Shown: in pieces, positions 46,701 through 58,924 of the stretch | Layout of the letters: each line of letters starts with the position of its first letter | Numbering within the stretch: position 1 is the stretch's first letter | DNA from: Paracentrotus lividus | Taxonomy: Eukaryota > Echinodermata > Echinoidea > Camarodonta > Echinidae | Assembly: GCA_940671915.1 (NCBI GenBank) | Contig: CALNVZ010003429.1 | Span: 22,858,594 to 22,922,593, forward strand | Reading direction: 5' to 3' | Length of the DNA: 64,000 nucleotides | The notes under the pieces: model-generated | The model's input: only the letters and a program-made list of their open reading frames with translations | What the model was told of the DNA's origin: nothing | Database searches by the model: none | Position numbers and translations under genes: made by a program

Positions 46701-46843
46701 TTTTCATTTCCTTCCTCTTTTCCCCCCCCTCCTTTTCCTTCTTTCCTTTTTTTCTTTCCCTTCTCCTTGTCCTCTTTTCGGCCCCCCCTGCGCGCCCCCG
46801 TGGGGCCAGGCCCGTAAAGCCCCCCCCCCAGAATACGCGCAAG
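43538..46843. mobile_element. 3.3 kb element filled with GGCGCC and GAGCGCGAAGCGCGAG repeats
   Basis: The left end CAGGTGCGTATCCAGG is approximately matched inverted by the right end near 46843 (TGCGCGTATTCTGGGGGG); both are followed inside by GGCCTGGCCCC-like sequence. The left half holds units of about 480 bp with the GAGCGCG motif (near 43816, 44083, 44190, 44627, 45115, 45225, 45700); the right half is a dense GGCGCC minisatellite. No protein is encoded. Confidence 0.75.
44380..46670 (+). repeat. GGCGCC minisatellite (unit about 28-36 bp)
   Basis: The unit is like AATTTGGCGCCCCTAAGTTT then AAGGTC. It is scattered at 44390-45540 and almost continuous at 45750-46670, with more than 40 copies in total. 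Every unit carries the 6-bp palindrome GGCGCC or a one-base variant. Confidence 0.93.
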
Positions 46844-48800
46844 CTAAAATAAAAGGGAAAAGAACCTGTGTACTAAATGAGTAGGACATCTGGAATATCT
46901 GTGCTCTAGAGTTGCACCATAATACATTATCATCCCAACACTACCACACTAACGATCCAGAACCGATAGATGGCGCTATGTTACACCCCCCAAAAAAGTA
47001 CAAAACACAAAACTAATCATATAATAAGGCAGAAGTTATGGGACAAAAATGACATATGTAAAAGAGCACAGTATGTAAAGTTTGCACTTACGTCAGAGTA
47101 ATATAATATTTCCAGGGGAAGTTCATCCTGGAATTAAAATTGGATTAAAAAAGTGCACAAAAAGAAAGGAAAATGTGTGTGAAGATAGTGAAAAAATGAC
47201 CTCAAAATAGCGAAGTTATGAATGTTCAAATTGTTTATTCTGTAACGCCATGTGTGAGCTGCTCTCCTATGTGGTGTGTAATGTAAATTCCATATCAAAA
47301 TTATCATTTTCAGAAGAACAATAATGATTTCACCGATGCTGTCGATATAACATCAAACATATGCTCATATACACCCCCCTCTATATATGAAATATATAAT
47401 TATTTTCCTTTATCAAGACCCATGAAAAACAGACAAATTTATGAAATTTACATACAGAACAACACATAACATGGGAGAGCACCTCGCAAGTGACGTTACA
47501 AAATCAAAATTTTAAACATTCATTCAACCTCGTCAATCTTCGATTTTTTTTAAAACCTTCACTTACTTTTTTCTTTTATTTTTCTGCACTTTTGAAAACC
47601 AAATAAATTCTATGAATGTGAACTTTCCCTTTTACCTATTATATCTCTTTAGCAGGACAAGGGTTGGTTATGTAATTTGGTCGGACAGAAGAGCACACTC
47701 GTTATGAAACACGAAAAAAAACTTTAATAACTTAAATTTTGTTGAATTGTTCTATACTCCCTTCCGTCATGGGGAATATTAATCATTTTATATATATATT
47801 TTTTATTCGACTATGTTTGTGCAAAGCGGATTTATCAGTTTTTAACTGGATATAGCCATATAAGTAACAATTCATATCATTATCATCATCATCACCGTCA
47901 TCATTAGTATTATCATTATCATTATTAATATATATCCTTCAACAAAAGCAAAGAAAACAACAGATACACAACTATTCATATTCAATTAACATAAATAGTT
48001 CTCATGACATGAAGAGAGAAGGTAACCACTGACACAGACAAAGAGAGAGATAGAGAGAAAGATAATATAGAATCAAGGATGAGAACACAATAATAATCAA
48101 TTTAATATTCTTCAAAGTTTATACAAGACAGGCAATATACAATTATACAAAAGAAAGAGAGTAAAACCCCTTCAAACTCAAAAACCCCAACGACCCCCCT
48201 CTCCCAAATAAAACATTTAAAAACTACTATTATCTATGTTCATTGTTGCTAAGAAACAGCGTTCTATTATCACCAACATAACAGGCTATTTGCATTCCCC
48301 TTGGTAGAAGAAGGCTGTAACTTGATAATTGTTAATTGTAAAAAGACCTCCAACATAGATAAAAGCATCACATAGACATCAGCATTAACGGAAAATGCAC
48401 TTTGTTTGAGTATAGGTTATAAGAGTATATTTATCATAATTATACTCTATTTATGAATAAGGACCTATAAATAGATGCGGATATGTGACCACACAAACTA
48501 TTTCTGATTTATTAATAATCTTGGACCCCTTCTTATAAGGATTTGCGAGCGATCAAAATTGATTGCACATGTACAAACTACAAAGGTATAATTGCCTACC
48601 TCACTCTTTTCAATGTAGCAATTGTTTTCAAAGTCAAGTTGTAATGCTATTGATTTTGGATGATTACAACATTTTTTATTAGAAGAGGGTAGACATTGAC
48701 GCATACAAAGGAGTATAAATGTTATATTATTATTCTTGATATATAGTAAGATCTACATTAGGCAGTAATCGAGTAACACAACGGTTCTAGTTTATGTGTC
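46844..48800. other. Intergenic stretch, mostly AT-rich
   Basis: It contains an ATC-type microsatellite near 47876-47932 and the exon-like segment listed separately. No other supported feature. Confidence 0.5.
47092..47127 (-). other. Exon-like 36-nt segment (candidate microexon)
   Basis: On the minus strand, ATTTTAATTCCAG|GATGAAC and CTGAC|GTAAGT bound 36 nt that could encode DELPLEILYYSD. Both splice sites are good, but an isolated 36-nt match can occur by chance, and no neighbour exon is identified. Confidence 0.25.
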
Positions 48801-48807
48801 AATGTAA

Positions 48808-48950
48808 AGGCCTGGTCCCACTGGCGGGAGGATTGATTGCGCATGAGTTGCGTATACAAATTTCGTTCTTCCCCAATAAAAAACAAAAACAAAACAAACA
48901 ATCCGCAATTCATACGCAAATCATCCTAAAAAGCCAGTGGGACCGCGCCT
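48808..48950. mobile_element. 143-bp MITE, TAA flanked, AGGCCTGGTCCCACTGGC end
   Basis: AGGCCTGGTCCCACTGGC at the left and GCCAGTGGGACCGCGCCT at the right are inverted repeats, and both arms also share TTGCGTAT. TAA occurs at 48805-48807 and 48951-48953, a 3-bp duplication of PIF/Harbinger type. The frame 48794-49015 crosses it and is not a gene. Confidence 0.88.
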
Positions 48951-49111
48951 TAAGATCTTTAAATTTATTGGTCAAGACTTTGATGTTGTTTCATAATCTT
49001 CAACATCAGCTGTAATGATGAAAGTATACTTACTTCACTTTACCTACATCATACATTATAAACATGGCAGATATACGAATAAAAACTATTTGTCATACTC
49101 ATTTATACACC

Positions 49112-49223
49112 AAGGTCCACATGCATAAAACATTCATAGGATTAGTTATCACCTAACTGTGTAATGTTCCCTATGTAATTAGTTGATAACTAGCTTTAGT
49201 AAGGTTTTATGAATATGGGCCCA
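49112..49223. mobile_element. Small palindromic MITE
   Basis: The left arm has GGTCCACATGCATAAAAC and TAGTTATCACCTAA. The inverted right arm has GGGCCCATATTCATAAAAC and TAGTTATCAACTAA. About 110 bp in all. Confidence 0.75.
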
Positions 49224-51140
49224 GATTATTACTAATTTATCAGGCTACAAAGTTTGGGGTGTAATAATCTAATAATTCGAATAAGTATTAAGAATAAGCA
49301 TCTTGTATAATTCTGATTATCATGGAATTGCCCAAATATCATTTTTGGGCTATTAATGAATAATATAGCTGTACCTTTACACCGACTCACTGATTACATA
49401 ATATGGAGTAAACATGTTCTTATTTGAATTAGTTTGCAGCTACCCAAAGTAAAAAAATCAACAAAAAACACAATAGCAATATAACAATCGGCTGAGAAGT
49501 TAGTCAATTACTTCAGCAAAAATATTTAAAAAAAGAAAAGAAAAAGAGAAGTCCCGTTGGCGCCATATGTTCCTTGTGTTAAACAAGTGCTTTCCACTAA
49601 ACTAAAAGTAAACCAACAGAGGCGCCTATGAGCTTTCATGTAATTAACAAAAAACAATAAAATAAAAAACAACCCCTTAAAAAAAAAAAAACACTTTGAG
49701 AATGGCCTTCTTCTTTCTACAAGACAAGAAAATGGTTATCACAAGAAAACTTCGCACTTATAAAACTGAAGGAAATTCAACATGAAGGATGTCACCTTCA
49801 AATTAATCAACAAACATCGACTTAGAAAGAACAAACGGAAAATCCAAACGAGTCTCCTTCACAAAGAAAAAAAAAATGACATATGTAAAAATGATTTCCA
49901 TATACATCATCGCTAAACTTGGTTCTATTTCCTCTCTACGGCTAGACTAAATCTGGTCTCTATTCCTCGATTCATCTTATTCTTTCAGCACAAAAAACGG
50001 ATCTTTCTTTCCTTGTATACAGTTATAGTTTATGATAAGCTAAAATTGCTTTTGTATATATTTCTAGCTCATTAATAGTATCTTCATGAACATATCTATG
50101 AAAAAAAAATATACACAAAAAGTATTTACATAATTTCTCTTGGATCTCTTTTCATATTTGAGCTACAATGCCATATTGTTTTTCTAGATATATCTAAGGG
50201 CCTAAAGTATCATATAATATCACATACATTTTTTTATATATAACTGGGGTTGAAGGAAAGATGACAAACGTGTTTGACCCTTACTCTAATTCAGAATTTA
50301 GTTTCACATTGTCTTCCTCATTTTCTTCAAAGTCAGATACACAAAGAGCAACTCCAAGCTATTTTGCAACTTTATCCCAAATGTTTCTGATAAATAAATG
50401 ACCATAAATCAATTATGAAATTATTCATGTCAGATATTTTTCATGTTTCGGGTGAAGGTTCTGATCCTTTACCCAAAACAAGAAAAAAAATTAATGATAA
50501 ATATTTCATCTGTAACACACCGGACAAAGTCGCAAAATAGCTGGGTTTTGCTCCAAAACTGAATCCTAAGGAAGCAGCATTGTCATAAATTTTCTTCATA
50601 CGAGAGAGCATACCTGGATATCTGTTTATCAAAAAGATATTTCAAGTGGGGAATACATTTTATATTCTATGATATACATGTAGGAGAGAACTCCTTCAAT
50701 CTTCTTCACACTAGCATTGCTACAGAATAGTTTTCAAAGAGGAATTAAAAATGGCATCAATAAATGGTTCCTCACTTAACAAGGGTGGTGAAACTATCAA
50801 TGGGGGGGGGGTATTAAAAATAAATTCAAATGCTGATAAACAGAATAAAGAAAGAAAAGAATACACCTTTTAATACAGCATTATAACAGGTGCTCAATCT
50901 ATAAAATCAAGCATCACTTTTCTCTTTAAATTCAAAGCTAAAAAGGTGTAGAGATAGTAGTATAAACTTTAGTCAGATCGGCAAGACCGCCACCACACCG
51001 CCACCAGACTGACCACATTAACACATTGCCGTGAATGGCAAGGTAGCGGTCGGTCTGGAGTCGGCCTGGGGCTGGTTTAGCTGAGTGACCGAAGTATTAC
51101 AAAGAGATAATGCAGCATAAGCTCTCTTATAGTATCGACC
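49224..51140. other. AT-rich intergenic stretch
   Basis: It includes the exon-like segment at 50521-50613. A GC-richer block near 50970-51080 has CAAGACCGCCACCACACCG and partial inverse motifs such as GGTAGCGGTCGGTCTGG; it may be a MITE but the arms are not clear. Confidence 0.4.
50521..50613 (-). other. Exon-like 93-nt segment (candidate coding exon)
   Basis: On the minus strand, AACAGATATCCAG|GTATGC and TTGTCCG|GTGTGT bound 93 nt, phase 1 at both sides, reading MLSRMKKIYDNAASLGFSFG and ten more residues. The codon texture is better than in surrounding AT-rich DNA. No partner exon or family was recognised. Confidence 0.25.
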
Positions 51141-51739
51141 AGGGTCCTGTAACACATGGAGTTGCAATCAATTGCAAATTTGTAACAACCATTCTGATTG
51201 GTTAAAGGGATGCAGTAACATTGAATGATATTCAAATCACATTTATTCGATTTAGCTTATTTTGCCAACATAATTATAAACACTTAGGTCAGTCTGGTAT
51301 CTCTTCAAAATTGCAAGCTAATTGCTTGCTTACCTTCGAGATATCAATGATTTCATACTCAAAATTTATAAACCGACACCGGATGGTTTATAAAACCATG
51401 TGCTTTTCCACACACCCATTTCCTGTTGTAAAGTCCCCCGTCTCTAGCGGCCTGGTGCTCCTATCAGCAGGGGGTACTGGTGTTCGGCTGTATGCTTGGC
51501 ATTGTTTGTTACACTGTTTTAAGGTAGTAAATGACTTCCATTTGATCTGAAACTTTCAGTAGTTTGTTTTTACTGTTGGATCAATATAATTTTATTAATC
51601 TTGATATAATTGCTCTTGTTTTTGAAAGCTACTTAATCCCTTTAACAGTGAGACATTTAGCAAGAAGTCCATGTAACAGGGATCCTGATTGGTTAATATT
51701 AATTTGCAATTGATTGGAACTTTATATGTTACAGGGCCT
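51141..51739. mobile_element. 600-bp non-autonomous DNA element with AGGGTCCTGTAACA ends
   Basis: AGGGTCCTGTAACA then CAATCAATTGCAAATT at the left are matched inverted at the right by AATTTGCAATTGATTG and TGTTACAGGGCCT. The frame 51221-51550 (109 residues) lies wholly inside it and has no family match by eye. Confidence 0.82.
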
Positions 51740-53960
51740 AGAAGATAATTGATAATCATACCAGGAAAAACTTCAAATTATTCATGCGTTGCTCTCCATG
51801 TATAATCAAGGGGAGGAACACTGACAAATTGCACATTTCTCTAAAGTTTAGATTTCACGTAAAGAATATAACATATATTTCCAACACGACATTGTTCGAT
51901 TACGATACACAAAACAGACATTTTCCTCTCCCATCGATTGGTCTTTTTGCCTTGTACATTACTCTACAGGTTAAAAGATGATAAAAATCGCATTGGATAT
52001 TATTCATGAAAAGACGTAAAACACAACAGGAATGGCTATTTGACGACAAATTATGAATTCTTCATACTAAATCTCTCCAACAATCACAATCTCATGAAAT
52101 ATAAATGCATATTTTTATGTCCATTGGCTTAAAAAAAAGAAAAAAGGTCTTTAAAAGTATGTGGCAAAATTAATACTGTTTACAAGTGGGAAAAAACAAA
52201 GAAATAAACATGAAGATGACACTGGATAAATGAGTGAAGAGATGTATTGAAGTCACCTCATAATTTTGAAGAAAAAAAAAAAAAAATTGAAATTGGGATG
52301 TTAATATGAGGTAAAACTGTAATATAATTGTCCGAAACAGTAAAGGAAAATGCAAGTCTTCGAATTTTTGCTGATTATTTGCATTATATATAACGCGTAC
52401 CGGCTTAACTAGACATTTCCTATTGTTCACACATTAAAGTTTATTTTGATTCATTCATAGTATTGCATGATCTATTCCTGCATTTGCTTGAATGTGCAGA
52501 ATCAAGTAAATAGGCATTAATGGAATGTGTAATGCATGTAGCAGATCAACTATATCATCTTTCAAGCTTACAATAACTCATATACCGGTACTTAAATTTG
52601 GGATGTGTGAGGCAGCAAATATAAGTACCATTATCACCTCAATATCTATAAAGTGACAAAATAAATATGATGAGCTGTTAGCATAGAGTCTTGAAGTCTG
52701 ATAATTGAAAGGCAATGTTTCAAAGAAGCATACATTCCTGTCGAAAATAAGCAATAGCCATATCACCCATTTCATTCATAGAAATATTCACAGCAGGGGC
52801 AGAGTAATTTTCGCAGATTTCGCGCGAAGATGGCAGGTGTGAATTTGAAAACCTGGAAATATATGAGTGTGCATTCCTATGCATGTTTTGAATTCCAGAG
52901 CCCATTAATACGTTTTGAGGCCACTCAGTGCAAAAATAACAGTGTTTACAGTATTATACTGGTGACATTATTTTCTTTATGGTGAGAGATGGCAGCAGAC
53001 AATTTAAAAGACTATTTTTGCCGGAGTACAATGTGAGTGGCGCATGGAGAGTTTAAAGACATTTCCTTAAAATTCCCTCAAAGACAAGTGAACCATGTCA
53101 CAGCACAAACTCTTTAAACATGACGAAGCGCCTGCGCTCCTTCTGTTAATCCTATGCACCTACCTGTTCTACCACGCGAGAGATCTAACTGACATAGCGA
53201 CACAGTCACACTCGGCATCTGAACAATCAAACACAGTTGCTCTCTCCGATTCCCATTTCAAAACTGACCAGTATCAAATCATGAATTTGAATTCCATCGT
53301 AGAGAAATTCAGGGAAAATTTTTCCTCTTTTGTATTGTATTTTATAGTATTTTTCCCCCCTAAAGCTTAATAAACGAGATTGCAGGATCCATTTTGTGTA
53401 AAGAAAATACTTCTTGGGTCTGTAGAAGTATGACACATACTATGTTTCAAAAGTTATTATGAACCAATGCGAACCAATCTCTATTCCTGTTTTACAATTT
53501 TCAACCCAACACTTGTCTCTGCAATGACATGGAATCTTAGAATCGACTAGGAAAATTTGCAATTGGTCATTTTTTTATTCTAACAAATTCACAAAAATGT
53601 ATGCACCCTCTCAATTTCAATGCTGAAAATTTGTCAAATACATCATTAAAAATAAAGCAGATTAAAAAACAACACAAAACATGCACATTGTGTGTTGCTT
53701 AATTTGGTATTTGGTCATTTTCTTCCTGTTAACACTACAGGAATTTTTTTCGTATTTGAAAATAAAGTGATGAAAGATCAAGAACATTCTTTTGCTACAC
53801 AACTGCCTTTTAAGTAATGCTTGAGTATGGTGATATCATGGTATGCTGTACAGGCCGGTTGCCAATTTGAGACAATGAGGGTCGCAAAATTTGTAGCAGC
53901 ACGATTCTGGCGGCAAGGATGTCCTTTATCTACTCTTCTCCAACAGCCTAAGAATGAGAT
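51740..53960. other. Intergenic stretch
   Basis: AT-rich. The 91-residue plus frame 53095-53370 contains a hydrophobic LLLLILCTYLFY stretch but no supporting context. An acceptor-like site near 52853 on the minus strand lacks a convincing donor. Confidence 0.4.
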
Positions 53961-53964
53961 GTAT

Positions 53965-54060
53965 TGATGAGGATGGTGATGATTATGATGATGATGGTGA
54001 TGATAATGATGATGATGACAATTGGCGATGATGATGATGACGATGATAACGATAATGGTT
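53965..54060. repeat. GAT/ATG trinucleotide microsatellite
   Basis: Imperfect GATGAT runs with interruptions. The histidine-rich minus frame over it is an artefact. Confidence 0.92.
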
Positions 54061-55166
54061 GTAAAAGAAGAATAAATGACCGCACCAGGCACACTAACTG
54101 GAAATAAAATTACAATAAAATATCGTGGAATTTTATCATGCATTTAGGAATCGTAATGTACATGTATAAAATTGGTTGAAATGGAATTTCTAAGCCTACA
54201 CTGTCTGTATTTTTAGTCTATTTACAGCTGCACCGACAATAAATCCAGCATAATCACATGGCAAAATGTCTGTACTTCCAGGTAAAAAAAGACAAATGAG
54301 TAAATGTTTTGCATGAGAAGTTATTGGTGTTTTTTTTTTTAAACCCTAAATTATATGATTCATCGTTTGTCTTCATGCTTGTACAACATACTTTCAATCC
54401 CCAAATTGGCAACGTTAGACTATGTTACAAACGAAACAAATCATTCCTTCATTTACATTCAATCTATTGGTACTTTTAACGACTGTTTACTGACAGAAAT
54501 TATTTTCTTATTTGGTTTGATTCTAAATTCAAAGATTATATTTGCGAATGACCACAACAGTGGCCCTTTTGGAACAAGATATAAATTTAAATCTCATTTT
54601 GATTCAAATCAAAGGGGCCTTACAGTGTACACCACATCATTTATTATAAAAATGTAACGATTTTTAATTGGTGAAACACAATTTTTTTGCTTATCATATT
54701 GTGGTCAGATATCTTTTTCCCAAATGCTGCTTCTTATCATGCAGGTACATACTGATTTGGAAAAGACGAAGCAACATTTGGGTAGTAGGGTTCGTCTTTT
54801 CCCTTTCCTCCAGAAGTAACGGCCAATACAATAAAGGCTTACAAAACAACCCGATGATGAGAAGGAATTATATGAAAGAAACTGGCCTTCCGTTCTCAAT
54901 CTGCTATCCCATAATACATCACTCCAACGACAAGCGCGATACACGGTTTCCCCGGAGCGAACACCCTAATGGCTAGTACACCGTGGAACAGAGGTCTTTG
55001 GTGAGACCCACCTTACGGCACAATATCCATTTCATTTTTAAGTTCTTTTCTTCTCAAAGTTCATTTCTAACTCACAGCTTTTGAATCTTGTTTTGTTTTT
55101 TAAATCCATCTTTTCAGCTACCATACTTTTGCTTTATTTACATAAGGGGGGCGCGGGGGGCGGGTT
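54061..55166 (-). other. Probable 3' UTR or downstream region of the neurocalcin-like gene
   Basis: No protein family is recognisable in frames on either strand (for example 54668-54976). Given the position directly after the stop codon, at least part is expected to be 3' UTR. A polyadenylation site was not fixed. Confidence 0.4.
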
Positions 55167-55373
55167 TCACTTGGTCACCGCACTCCCGCTGGGGTCACAT
55201 TGGAGGAGTCGGACTATTGAGGGGTCCTGTTTCGCGCCTTTGATGAACTCAGCCAGGGAAAGTTTGCCGTCTTCGTTTTCGTCCATCTGGCGGAAGATCT
55301 TGTCCGTCCTCTTCTCCGGCGTCGATTCGTCTTCCGGCATCTTCATTACCGAGCCGACCATTTTGTAGATCGC
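55167..55373 (-). CDS. HPCAL1: Neurocalcin-like gene, coding exon 3 and stop
   Basis: The acceptor is ATGATACAG|GCGATC. The exon encodes residues 127-194: the hinge helix starting AIYKMV, the EF-hand 4 loop (residues 157-168), and a C-terminus ending in Lys after the conserved LLQCDP. The stop is followed by sequence with no further homology, so the 3' UTR runs toward lower coordinates. Its end was not located. Confidence 0.95.
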   Translation of the reverse strand, partial: AIYKMVGSVMKMPEDESTPEKRTDKIFRQMDENEDGKLSLAEFIKGAKQDPSIVRLLQCDPSGSAVTK

Positions 55374-58300
55374 CTGTATCATGGGGGCGGGGTTTGGAGA
55401 ATGGGAGGTTTGAGATAGATGGGAGGGAGCGAGAACCAGTGGTCAGAAAGTAAAGGAGGGGTTTCGGTAGGAGAGCAGGGGAAAAAAAAATAGAATTAAA
55501 GTATGGGGCACGAAAGGCAAAAAATAAGAAATTGGTGCATACCTATTTGTGAAATAAATTTAAAGTCACTGTCTTACAAAAGGTATATTCCAATCTATGA
55601 TTTTTCATCACCTTTTCAATCCTCCAACATTTTTCTTCAAAGGTTCTAAATAGAGAAAGCTTCAGCAAGAATACAAATACAGAGCTTTTCTGAGGGGTAC
55701 TACCATCCCCTTTCCTCTACTCAATAATTGTAAAACTGCAACTAATTTTTCTTTATCGAATAAACCACAGAGTGGCTCTTAAAGAGTGAATATCAAGTCT
55801 TGCTTTTGTATGAATTTTCCACTATTATTGTGATCTAACATCTTTTTCAAACAGATTTGGCAATAGAATTCCTTAAATAGCCTATAATCATGAAATGAAA
55901 AATAAGCAAAAATCACAAAGACGTAAACATAGCAGTAAACAAGTTTTATTCAAACAATGTTTCTGCCAGTTGCAAACAATCGCTCTCAGGTTACTTGAGA
56001 AAATGGGGCAATACAGTGTGTCCCACAAAAAATGCTAATGGCACTTTAGATGGGTATAATATTAAAATTACAATATAATATTGTTTAAATCTTTACACCC
56101 GTAAACTACAATTCGTTTTCTACAACTGAATGAAATTTTATGTGATATGGTTCAAAAATCACAAAGATATGAGCATTTTGTCATTACACATCAGGAAACC
56201 TCTCCATCCAAGTTTGTATTGAGTAGTACCGGATGTGTCGAATAAAAGAAAACACAAGTTTGATCATTAATAATTTGAAAAATATTTCAGTAGTGATTAT
56301 GAAATTTATATCACTGTAAAGTGCAACTCATTACCATTTTAATGATACCTCTCTCAGCTCACCATTATCACACATCGCTGAACCCCATTGTTCTGAAAAG
56401 TCTTACAAAATTGTGAGTGCTCACTTTCATGCTCCTTGAGATGCATTATTCAAAGGTGCCTCATTGGAAACCCGACTTTGATCATCAGTGAGCGTGAAAG
56501 TGAACCACTCACAATTTTGCAAGACATTATTTAAAACAAGAAGGCTCACTGATACGTGATATTGGTGAGCTGAGAGAGGTATCATTTAAATGGTAATGAG
56601 TTGCTCTTTACAGTCATGGTATAAATTTCATAATTACTACTGAAATTTTTTTCAAAGTATTAATGATCAAACTTGGGTTTGTTTTATTCGACATATCCGG
56701 TACTACTCAATACAAACTTGGATGGAGAGGTTTCCCGATGTGTAATGACAAAATGCTCATATCTTTGTGATTCTTGAACCACATCACATAAAATTTCATC
56801 CAGTTGTAGAAAACGAATTGTAGTTTACGGGTGTAAAGATTTAAACAATATGATATTGTAATTTTAATATTATACCCATCTAAAGTGCCATTAACATTTT
56901 TTTTGTGGGACACACTGTATATCACTTTAATAGCTTTAAACTACATATGCAACTACCATTTTACTAGTAATCATACCTGTACTATTTCTAACATTTCTTG
57001 TCTCGAGATGTAGCCGTTTCCATCTAAATCGTACATACTGAAGGCCCATTTGAGCTTCTCCTCCAACTTCCCTCGCGACGTTACGCTCAGAGCGCAGATG
57101 AATTCACGGAAGTCGATGGTGCCGTCATTGTTGGAGTCGAATGTGCGGAATACGTGCTCAGCAAACTTTGACGCATCGCCGTAAGGGAAAAAGTTGCCAT
57201 ATATCTTTTTGAATTCTTCCACAGTTAGGGTTCCGCTGGGACAATCTGCAAGGAAAGATTAACAAGAGAAAGAGAGAGAAAGAGAGATTGGAGGGTAATA
57301 CATTGTACTTGACTGTAAGTAAAACAATTTTAAGTGCAAAGGGTATTAAAGGCACATAATTGCAAGAGTATTGAGAAAGGTGTCCTAACTTTATAGGCTA
57401 TAGCTTAAATCTGTGGTTTAACTATGGGTAGCAAACTGTGACACGATTAACATTGTTATATTCTTCATATATTTTCTGGATTCAGGAATCATCATTAGGA
57501 AGACTTTTGTACTTATCATTCCTGGGCAGTTTTGATAGTTTCACTATACCAGAAAATTCTGATAAATGGAACATCTACTGTTCGAGATTGTGTCACATTT
57601 TGCTTCCCATACATATAGTTAAACCACCTAAGACACCTTTGTAAATACGGGCCTATGTGTTTCCATGCTGTCCCAACAAGAGTGAGTGGGGATCTTTGTA
57701 TGCGTTCGGACATAATTGAACACTCGTTGCAAACGGTGCAATGCTCCACAGAGGCACACAGGGCCACACGCTGTAATAATGCACATGAGTAGAGCATTCC
57801 GCTATATAGCCCCCATTTTTTTGTATGCGGTCAATCTGTTTCAAAGCACCAGCTAGTAGAGATTTATGTACATTTAGCCCCATGATACAGTAGTTTTACA
57901 TGCGACATAAAGGAATAATGTATAATATTTTCCTGCAACATCAATACTTTTACGTCTTCACTTCTTCCCTATTAAGCATCTGTATTTAAACAGACCGCTT
58001 TATTTTCCCTAGTGTTGGCCCTGGTGGGCGATGCAGTGGAGTGGATGTGTGCACCGTTATAAAATCATCTTGATCTTTATCTAATTTACCTTTAGTGCAT
58101 CCCTATTTCTGTTCAAATGTCCCTCAATTCTATATTAACTCCCCTCTCCCCTTTTCTTGCTTGTTCTCCCCCTCTCCTCTCTGTCTCTCTTTATTTCTCT
58201 GCCCCTCAATAACCATATTTTCTACTTCCACTTTCTCCCTCTCTCTCTGCTCTCCTTTCATCCCCCTTCACTCTCCTCCCCCTCCCCTACCCCTTTCTCT

Positions 58301-58887
58301 CTGTTTCTCTGTCCCTTCATTCAAACCTACTCATACTCTACCCCTATCCCTCTTCCTCTTCTCCCCTCCCAAACCCTTTCTATTTGTTTCTTTGTCTTCC
58401 TAGTGTAAAAATAACCCTTTTTCTTGTTTATATGGACTATTTTTAGAAGTGCTATGGCAAGAGTAAAAATACCTTGCAGTGACTCTTTTGTGTTTTAATA
58501 ATATTTATTACAAGAGCTCTATTGAAGCTTTAATAATACTACAGCTAAATTGCTCTCTGGTCCAGCAATCCCCCCCCCCCCCAACCGTTTTTCTGTCTCT
58601 CTACAATTCTCCCTCTCTTTGCCTCAATCTTTATCTCTCTACTCTCTTTCACATCACCATTCCTCCTCCTCTATCAATGTATCTCTGTTCTCCACTCTCC
58701 TTCTCTTTATCTTCCTCTGTCACTTGTTATGTTTTCTTGTACTTTATTCCTCATTCTCTCAACTTCTGTGCTCCACCCAAACTCCTACCCAACTCTCCAT
58801 GCTCTCGCTCTCTCTCTCTCTTTCTCATCCTGTCCTTCTTTCCTCTTTCATCCCGCTGTATGTCTGTCTCCAACCTCACTTCCCCTT

Positions 58888-58924
<37 letters not shown>

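Noticed and set aside
51221..51550. 109-residue frame on the plus strand
   Set aside because: Lies inside a 600-bp non-autonomous DNA element; no domain seen.
53095..53370. 91-residue frame with a hydrophobic stretch as a small membrane protein
   Set aside because: No splice context, no family resemblance and an AT-rich background; cannot be told from chance.
57516..57883. Frames of 76-93 residues on the minus strand in intron 1
   Set aside because: They overlap a MITE and unrelated intron sequence; no splice sites in phase with the calcium-sensor exons.
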